Source of the DNA: Roseomonas sp. OT10
GTDB taxonomy: Bacteria; Pseudomonadota; Alphaproteobacteria; Acetobacterales; Acetobacteraceae
Direction: 5' to 3'
Assembly (NCBI RefSeq): GCF_020991085.1
Contig: NZ_CP087719.1
Span: 2,996,001 to 3,060,000, forward strand
DNA length: 64,000 nucleotides
In this document: positions 59,542-64,000 of the stretch, piece after piece
Layout: each line of letters opens with the position of its first letter
Numbering within the stretch: the first letter of the stretch is position 1
Position numbers and translations under genes: made by a program
The notes under the pieces: model-generated
Told to the model about the DNA's origin: nothing
What the model saw: only the letters and a program-made list of their open reading frames with translations
The model's database searches: none

Positions 59542-61263
59542 ATGGCGGAGGCAGAGCCGGCGGCGGAGGCGGTGGACCTGCTGGTCCTCGGCGCCGGCTG
59601 CGCGGGGATGGCGGCGGCGCTGGCCGGCGCGGCGCTGGGCCTGCGCGTCCTGCTGGTGGAGAAGGCGCGCTGGCTCGGCGGCACCACGGCCTACTCCGCC
59701 GGCACCGCCTGGGTGCCCGGCACCGATCACGCACGCCGCGCCGGGGTGGAGGACGACCTTCCCGCCGCGCGCACCTACCTGGACGGGCTGATGGGCACGG
59801 AAGATCCGCATGGCCTGCGCGCCGCCTTCCTCGCCGGCGGGGCGGAGGCGATCCGCTTCCTGGAGGCCCATTCGGAGCTGCGCTTCCTCCTGCCGCCCCT
59901 GGCGCCGGACTACCGGGACGGCCCGGGCGCGGCGGCCGCCGGGCGGGCGCTGGTGGCGGCCGAGTTCGACGGACGGCGCCTGGGTCCCGACCTCGCGCTG
60001 ATCCGCCCGCCCCGGCCCGGCTTCACCATCCTGGGCGGCATGATGGTCGGCAAGCCGGATATCGACGCGCTGCTGCATCCCCTCGCCTCGCGCGCGGCCC
60101 TGCGGCGCGCCCTGTCCATCCTGGCGCGGCATGCGCGCGACCGGCTGGCGCACCCGCGCGGCACGCGGCTGGTGATGGGCCAGGCCCTGGTCGGCCGCCT
60201 GCTGGCCAGCCTGCGCCATCACGGCGTGACGATCCGGCTGGAGACGCAGGCGGAGCGGCTGCTGCTGGCGGATGGCGCCGTGACGGGGGCGGTGCTGCTC
60301 GGCCCGGATGGGCGGCGCCAGGCCGTCCAGGCGGCGCGCGGGGTGGTGCTGGCGACCGGCGGCTTCTCCGGCAGCCCGGACTGGCGCCGGCGCCTGCTCC
60401 GCCCCGCGGCCCAGGTGCCGCGCAGCGTGGCCTGCCCGGACAACACCGGGGACGGCTTCGATCTCGCGGCGGCGGCGGGGGCACGGCCCGATGCCGCGGG
60501 ACAGGGCAGCGGCGCCTTCTGGATGCCGACCTCCGTGCTTCGCACGGGCGGTGGCGAGGTGGCCTTCCCGCACATCATCCTCGACCGCGCCAAGCCCGGG
60601 GTGATCCTGGTGAACGGCCGCGGCGCGCGCTTCGTGAACGAGGGCCTGTCCTACCACGACGTGGTCACCGCCATGCTCGGTCCCCTCGGCGACGGGCCGG
60701 ACCGTCCGGCGTGGCTGGTCTGCGACGACCGCGCCCTGCGCCGCTACGGGCTGGGGCTGATCCATCCGCGCAGCCTGTCCCGCCGGCGCTTCCGGCGCGC
60801 CGGCTACCTGCACTCGGCCGCGACGCCGCAGGCGCTGGCACGGCGGATCGGCGTCGATCCGGAAGGGCTTGCGGCCAGCATCGCCCGGCACGGCGACCTT
60901 GCCGCGCGCGGCGTGGACGAGGATTTCGGCAAGGGCTCGACCCGGCTGAACCGGCAGAACGGCGATCCGCGGCAGCGGCCGAACCCCTGCCTGGGCCCGA
61001 TCGACCACCCTCCCTTCCACGCTGTCGCGGTCTGGCCGGCCGATCTCGCCACGGCGGCCGGGCTGCCGACGGATGCGGAGGCCCGGGTGCTGCGCCCGGA
61101 CGGGAAGCCGGTGCCGGGGCTCTATGCCGCGGGCAACGACATGGCCTCGCTCATGCGCGGCACCTACCCGGGGCCGGGCACCACCATCGGGCCGGCCCTG
61201 GTCTTCGGCTATCGCGCCGCGCGCCATGCCGCCATGGCGGCCGCGGCGGTCACCACAGCATGA
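59542..61263 (+). CDS. FAD-binding dehydrogenase (3-ketosteroid-dehydrogenase/fumarate-reductase-like)
   Basis: 573 residues. The FAD fold is LLVLGAGCAGMAAALAGAAL, with VEKARWLGGTTAYSAGTAWV. The middle has GVVLATGGFSGSPDWRRRL and the C-terminus GLYAAGNDMASLMRGTYPGP followed by GTTIGPALVFGYRAARHA, characteristic of the KstD/flavocytochrome-c-like family. It would introduce or remove a C=C bond next to a carbonyl. It lies 26 nt after the Bug gene and 43 nt before the TIM-barrel gene. Confidence 0.85.
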   Translation: MAEAEPAAEAVDLLVLGAGCAGMAAALAGAALGLRVLLVEKARWLGGTTAYSAGTAWVPGTDHARRAGVEDDLPAARTYLDGLMGTEDPHGLRAAFLAGGAEAIRFLEAHSELRFLLPPLAPDYRDGPGAAAAGRALVAAEFDGRRLGPDLALIRPPRPGFTILGGMMVGKPDIDALLHPLASRAALRRALSILARHARDRLAHPRGTRLVMGQALVGRLLASLRHHGVTIRLETQAERLLLADGAVTGAVLLGPDGRRQAVQAARGVVLATGGFSGSPDWRRRLLRPAAQVPRSVACPDNTGDGFDLAAAAGARPDAAGQGSGAFWMPTSVLRTGGGEVAFPHIILDRAKPGVILVNGRGARFVNEGLSYHDVVTAMLGPLGDGPDRPAWLVCDDRALRRYGLGLIHPRSLSRRRFRRAGYLHSAATPQALARRIGVDPEGLAASIARHGDLAARGVDEDFGKGSTRLNRQNGDPRQRPNPCLGPIDHPPFHAVAVWPADLATAAGLPTDAEARVLRPDGKPVPGLYAAGNDMASLMRGTYPGPGTTIGPALVFGYRAARHAAMAAAAVTTA

Positions 61264-61306
61264 GGGGGCACGACATGCCGCGGCAACATGGCCAGGGGGG
61301 ACGGGC

Positions 61307-62143
61307 ATGACAGGTGACGTTCCCGCGCGGCGCTTCGGCGCCACGACCCTGTTCCTCGGCGGCGAGCTGCCGGGCCGGCTGGAGGCGATCCGGCGCGCGG
61401 GCTTCGGGGCGACGGAGTTCCTCGGCCGCGACCTGTTCGAGAGCCTGCGCGGGGTGGAGTACACGCTGGGCCTGCTCCGCGATTCCGGGCTGCGCGTCTC
61501 GATCTTCCAGCTGCTGCGCGACCTGGAGGGCGCGCCCCGCGGGCAGATCGAGCAGCGCCTCGGGATCGCTGCGCAGATCCTCGACCTCGGCGTGCTGACC
61601 GGGGCCGACACCGTCGCCCTCGCCGCCAACACGGACCCTGCCAGCTCCGGCGACACGGGCATGATCCTTGAGGATCTCGGCCGGCTGGGCGACCTCGCCG
61701 TGGCGCGCGGCATGCGCATCGCCTTCGAATCCCTCTCCTGGGCGACGCACCTCGCCGACTACCGCGAGGGCTGGGAGATCGTCCGGCGGCTGGACCATCC
61801 CGGCGTGGGGCTGATGCTGGATGCGTCGCATATCGGCGCGCTTGGCCTGCCCTTCGACGCGATCCGCGACATCGACCCGGCGAAGGTCTTCCTGGCCGAG
61901 CTGGCGGACCTGCCGCACACCCGCCTCGACATCCCCGAGGTCAGCCGCTCCTACCGGCTCTTCCCCGGCGAGGGCATGCTGCCGCTGGAGGAGTACGTCC
62001 GGGCTCTGGAGGCGATCGGCTATGCGGGTGACTATTCGGTGGAGGTGCTGAGCGACCACTACCGCCTGCTCGACCCTGTGGCCGTGGCGCAGCGTGCCTT
62101 CGATTCCATGGCCGGGCTGTGGCGCCGGGCGATGGGCGGGTGA
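61307..62143 (+). CDS. Sugar phosphate isomerase/epimerase-like TIM-barrel protein
   Basis: 278 residues. Xylose-isomerase-like barrel with a metal site Glu (IAFESLSWATH), Asp and His (GLMLDASHIGALG) and Glu (DYSVEVLSDHY). The same E-D-H-E set is used by 3-dehydroshikimate dehydratases and hydroxypyruvate isomerases. With an FAD dehydrogenase and two SDRs it could dehydrate or isomerise a cyclic or polyol intermediate. Its stop overlaps the next start (GTGA). Confidence 0.8.
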   Translation: MTGDVPARRFGATTLFLGGELPGRLEAIRRAGFGATEFLGRDLFESLRGVEYTLGLLRDSGLRVSIFQLLRDLEGAPRGQIEQRLGIAAQILDLGVLTGADTVALAANTDPASSGDTGMILEDLGRLGDLAVARGMRIAFESLSWATHLADYREGWEIVRRLDHPGVGLMLDASHIGALGLPFDAIRDIDPAKVFLAELADLPHTRLDIPEVSRSYRLFPGEGMLPLEEYVRALEAIGYAGDYSVEVLSDHYRLLDPVAVAQRAFDSMAGLWRRAMGG

Positions 62144-62928
62144 GCGGCGCCGTGGGGCACGGCGGCCGTCCCGCCGCCCTGGTCACGGGCGGCCGGCGCG
62201 GGATCGGCCGGGCCATCGCCTGGGCCCTGGCCGAGCGCGGCTTCGACCTCGTCATCGCCGACCTGGAACAGGATGCGGAGGCGCGGGTGACGCTGCACGG
62301 CCTGGCCGAACGGGGCGCGGACGCCCGCTTCGTCGCCGCGGATATCGCGGAGATCGCCCGACACGACGGCCTGGTCGAGGCCGTCTACGATGCCTTCGGC
62401 CGGCTCGACTGCCTGGTGAACAATGCCGGGCTCGCCACCCTGGCCCTGGGCGACCTGCTGGAGCTGGCGCCGCAGAGCTACGACCGGCTCTTCGCGGTCA
62501 ACACGCGCGGCACCTTCTTCCTGACCCAGGCCGCGGCGCGACGCATGCTGCGGGACACGCCGCCCGGGACGCCGCGCTCGATCACCTTCGTCACCTCCTC
62601 CAACGCCCGGCTGGTGGCGCCGAACCGGGGCGACTACTGCATGTCCAAGGCGGCCGCCGCGATGGCCGCGCAGCTCTTCGCGGCGCGGCTGGGCGAGGCC
62701 GGGATCGCGGTGCACGAGATCCGTCCCGGCCTGATCGACACGGCGATGACGGCAAGGGCCCGCGAACGCTACGACCGGCTGGTCACGGAGGGCGCGACGC
62801 CGATCCGGCGCTGGGGCCAGCCCGAGGATGTCGGCCGCGCCGTGGCCGCCCTGGCCGCCGGCGACATTCCCTTCACCACCGGCGCCGCCTTCGCCATCGA
62901 TGGCGGCATGCACCTGCACCGCGTCTGA
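62140..62928 (+). CDS. SDR family oxidoreductase (FabG-like), first of two
   Basis: 262 residues. It has VTGGRRGIGRAIAWALAERG, Asp in LVIADLEQDAEA (NAD), LVNNAGLATLALGDLLELAP, catalytic Ser in VTSSNARLVAPNRG, and Tyr/Lys in DYCMSKAAAAMAAQL. It ends FTTGAAFAIDGGMHLHRV. The group with FVTSSNA and an unusual Cys in YCMSK often acts on sugar- or polyol-derived substrates. It begins with GTG coupled to the preceding gene and overlaps the next SDR by one base (TGATG). Confidence 0.86.
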   Translation: MSGAVGHGGRPAALVTGGRRGIGRAIAWALAERGFDLVIADLEQDAEARVTLHGLAERGADARFVAADIAEIARHDGLVEAVYDAFGRLDCLVNNAGLATLALGDLLELAPQSYDRLFAVNTRGTFFLTQAAARRMLRDTPPGTPRSITFVTSSNARLVAPNRGDYCMSKAAAAMAAQLFAARLGEAGIAVHEIRPGLIDTAMTARARERYDRLVTEGATPIRRWGQPEDVGRAVAALAAGDIPFTTGAAFAIDGGMHLHRV

Positions 62929-63686
62929 TGGCGGGCGGCACGATGACCCCTCCCCCCGGACCGCTCTCGGGACAGGTGGCGGTGGTGACGGGCGGCGCGC
63001 GCGGCCTGGGCCTCGGCATCGCCCGCCGCCTGGCCCGGGACGGGGCCAGGGTGGCCGTCTGGGACCTCGACCTGGCGCCGCTGGCCGAAGCCGGCTGGCG
63101 TCCGGGCCTGGCCTGCACCGTGGATGTCACCTCCCCGGAAGCGGTGGCCGCCGCCCTGGCGAGGACGGAGGCCGGCCTGGGTCCCATCGGCATCCTGGTG
63201 AACAATGCGGGGATCAGCGGGCCGATCGCCCATGGCTGGGACTACCCGCCGGATGCGTGGGAACGGGTCCTGGCGGTGAACCTCGGCGGGGTGTTCCACG
63301 GGTGCCGCGCCGTCCTGCCCGGAATGCTGGCCCGCGCCAGTGGCCGGATCGTCAACATGGCCTCCCTCGCCGGGAAGGAGGGGACGCCCCGGATCTGCGC
63401 CTATGCCGCGGCGAAGGCAGGGGTGATCGCGCTGACCAAGTCCCTGGCGCGGGAGACGGCGGGGCGCGGCGTCCTGGTCAACTGCGTCGCACCCGCCATG
63501 GCCGAGACCGAGCTGCTGCAGGGCATGACGCCGGACTTCATCGCCGAGGCGCGTGGACGCATCCCCCTCGGCCGGCTGGCGCAGGTGGAGGAGGTGGCGG
63601 CCATGGTGGCGTGGGTGGCCGGGCCCGAATGCAGCTTCACGACCGGCTTCACCTTCGACCTGTCGGGCGGCCGCGCCAGCTTCTGA
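62928..63686 (+). CDS. SDR family oxidoreductase (FabG-like), second of two
   Basis: 252 residues from the ATG overlapping the previous stop; an ATG five codons later is possible. It has VTGGARGLGLGIARRLARDG, Asp in VAVWDLDLAP, LVNNAGISGPIAHGWDYPPD, Ser in NMASLAGKEGTPRI and Tyr/Lys in AYAAAKAGVIALTKSL, and ends FTTGFTFDLSGGRASF. It is close in sequence to the SDR at 16544-17293 in the AtuA operon, so the two operons may share a reaction type. Confidence 0.86.
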   Translation: MAGGTMTPPPGPLSGQVAVVTGGARGLGLGIARRLARDGARVAVWDLDLAPLAEAGWRPGLACTVDVTSPEAVAAALARTEAGLGPIGILVNNAGISGPIAHGWDYPPDAWERVLAVNLGGVFHGCRAVLPGMLARASGRIVNMASLAGKEGTPRICAYAAAKAGVIALTKSLARETAGRGVLVNCVAPAMAETELLQGMTPDFIAEARGRIPLGRLAQVEEVAAMVAWVAGPECSFTTGFTFDLSGGRASF

Positions 63687-63723
63687 CAGGAGGGCGCCAC
63701 ACGGCGCGGGCCCGTCCGGCGCG

Positions 63724-63757
63724 GCCGGGGGCCGCCCCCGCGCGGGGCGCCCCCGGC
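63724..63757. terminator. Large terminator-like hairpin between convergent genes
   Basis: GCCGGGGG (63724-63731) pairs with CCCCCGGC (63750-63757), and inside it CGCCCC pairs with GGGGCG with one bulged base and a 5-nt loop, giving a 14-bp stem. It lies between the last SDR stop and the convergent MetE-like gene. Confidence 0.55.
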
Positions 63758-63768
63758 GTGACCGAGGT

Positions 63769-64000
63769 TCAGCCCGCCAGTTCGCGCCGCACGATGGCCG
63801 CGCCCTCCGCCATGGCGCGCAGCTTGCCGAAGGCGCGGGGGCGCGGGAGGTACTTCATGCCGCAATCCGGCGCCACGACCAGCCGCTCCGCCGGCAGGTG
63901 ACGCAGCCCGGCGCGGATGCGGTCGGCGACCACCTCCGGCGTCTCGACGTCGGGCGTGCCCAGGTCGATCACGCCGAGCATGATGGTCTTGCCGGCCAGG
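63769..64000 (-). CDS. MetE-like (cobalamin-independent methionine synthase family) protein, C-terminal part
   Basis: The gene continues beyond the right edge; the last ~76 codons are visible. KTIMLGVIDLGTPDVETPEV, then ADRIRAGLRHLPAERLVVAP and DCGMKYLPRPRAFGKLRAMA are the end of the MetE/UROD-like barrel. The Cys of PDCGMKY is the zinc ligand and thus the homocysteine- or thiol-activating site. In stand-alone MetE C-terminal-domain proteins (as opposed to full MetE) the methyl donor can differ. Which form this is cannot be read here. Confidence 0.75.
   Translation of the reverse strand, partial: LAGKTIMLGVIDLGTPDVETPEVVADRIRAGLRHLPAERLVVAPDCGMKYLPRPRAFGKLRAMAEGAAIVRRELAG

Overview
The window is very GC-rich throughout, with almost no intergenic AT and heavy G/C in third codon positions. 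Its gene content points to an alphaproteobacterium of the Acetobacteraceae type (Roseomonas-like). The main signs are several orphan Bug/TctC-type periplasmic binding proteins beside catabolic operons, a ChvI-type response regulator, HemJ, TerC, and an AtuA/DUF4387 pair. That placement is inference from gene families; no rRNA, tRNA, phage, insertion sequence or CRISPR was seen. It reads as an ordinary chromosomal segment that is dense in small catabolic and transport modules.

Layout. 1-4564: end of an exported protein, its likely wHTH regulator, a stand-alone hydrogenase-type FeS subunit, MlaA, a glutathionyl-hydroquinone reductase and a SnoaL-like protein. 4718-7140: alr-dadA. 7241-15416: a membrane-anchored repeat protein, an SH3b lipoprotein, an MFS exporter, a D-2-hydroxyacid dehydrogenase, a UbiB-family kinase and an SDR. 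15367-16209: TerC. 16544-21403: a Bug protein/AtuA/DUF4387/SDR operon and its GntR regulator, with a visible operator. 21405-23116: a ChvI-type regulator opposite a PPOX-DUF3237 pair. 23235-29413: a DUF1028 protein leading a complete peptide-type ABC operon. 30001-33753: an exported propeller-like protein, a GFA protein and a two-gene hydroxyproline module. 33985-38799: a YhiI-RbbA-YhhJ-type ABC export module. 39217-44744: an aldo/keto reductase, a heme operon (hemH-HAD-hemJ), grpE, a second hydroxyacid dehydrogenase and a small protein preceded by a leader peptide. 44763-50271: a lipid-related cluster of aminotransferase, phosphatidylserine decarboxylase, glycosyltransferase, PmtA-like methyltransferase and Mpo1-like protein. 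50319-58287: amidohydrolase-CobW, then a hydroxycinnamate-type CoA operon with a MarR regulator. 58541-63686: a Bug protein, an FAD dehydrogenase, a TIM-barrel protein and two SDRs. The window ends inside a MetE-like gene.

The strongest non-coding signal is a ~410 bp intergenic element. It is present in three full copies (20191, 29593, 38800) and one diverged copy (52263). Each copy begins directly at the stop codon of a gene, always in the same orientation relative to that gene. Each consists of a chain of near-perfect hairpins, and the diverged copy keeps two of those stems through compensatory base changes. This suggests a structured 3' RNA element or terminator family. The second region of interest is the lipid cluster at 44763-50271. 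Regulatory sites can be read directly for the MarR regulator (two 19-bp sites sharing all fixed positions), for the GntR regulator (TTGT-N4-ACAA), and as a four-fold 10-bp tandem repeat before the peptide ABC operon.
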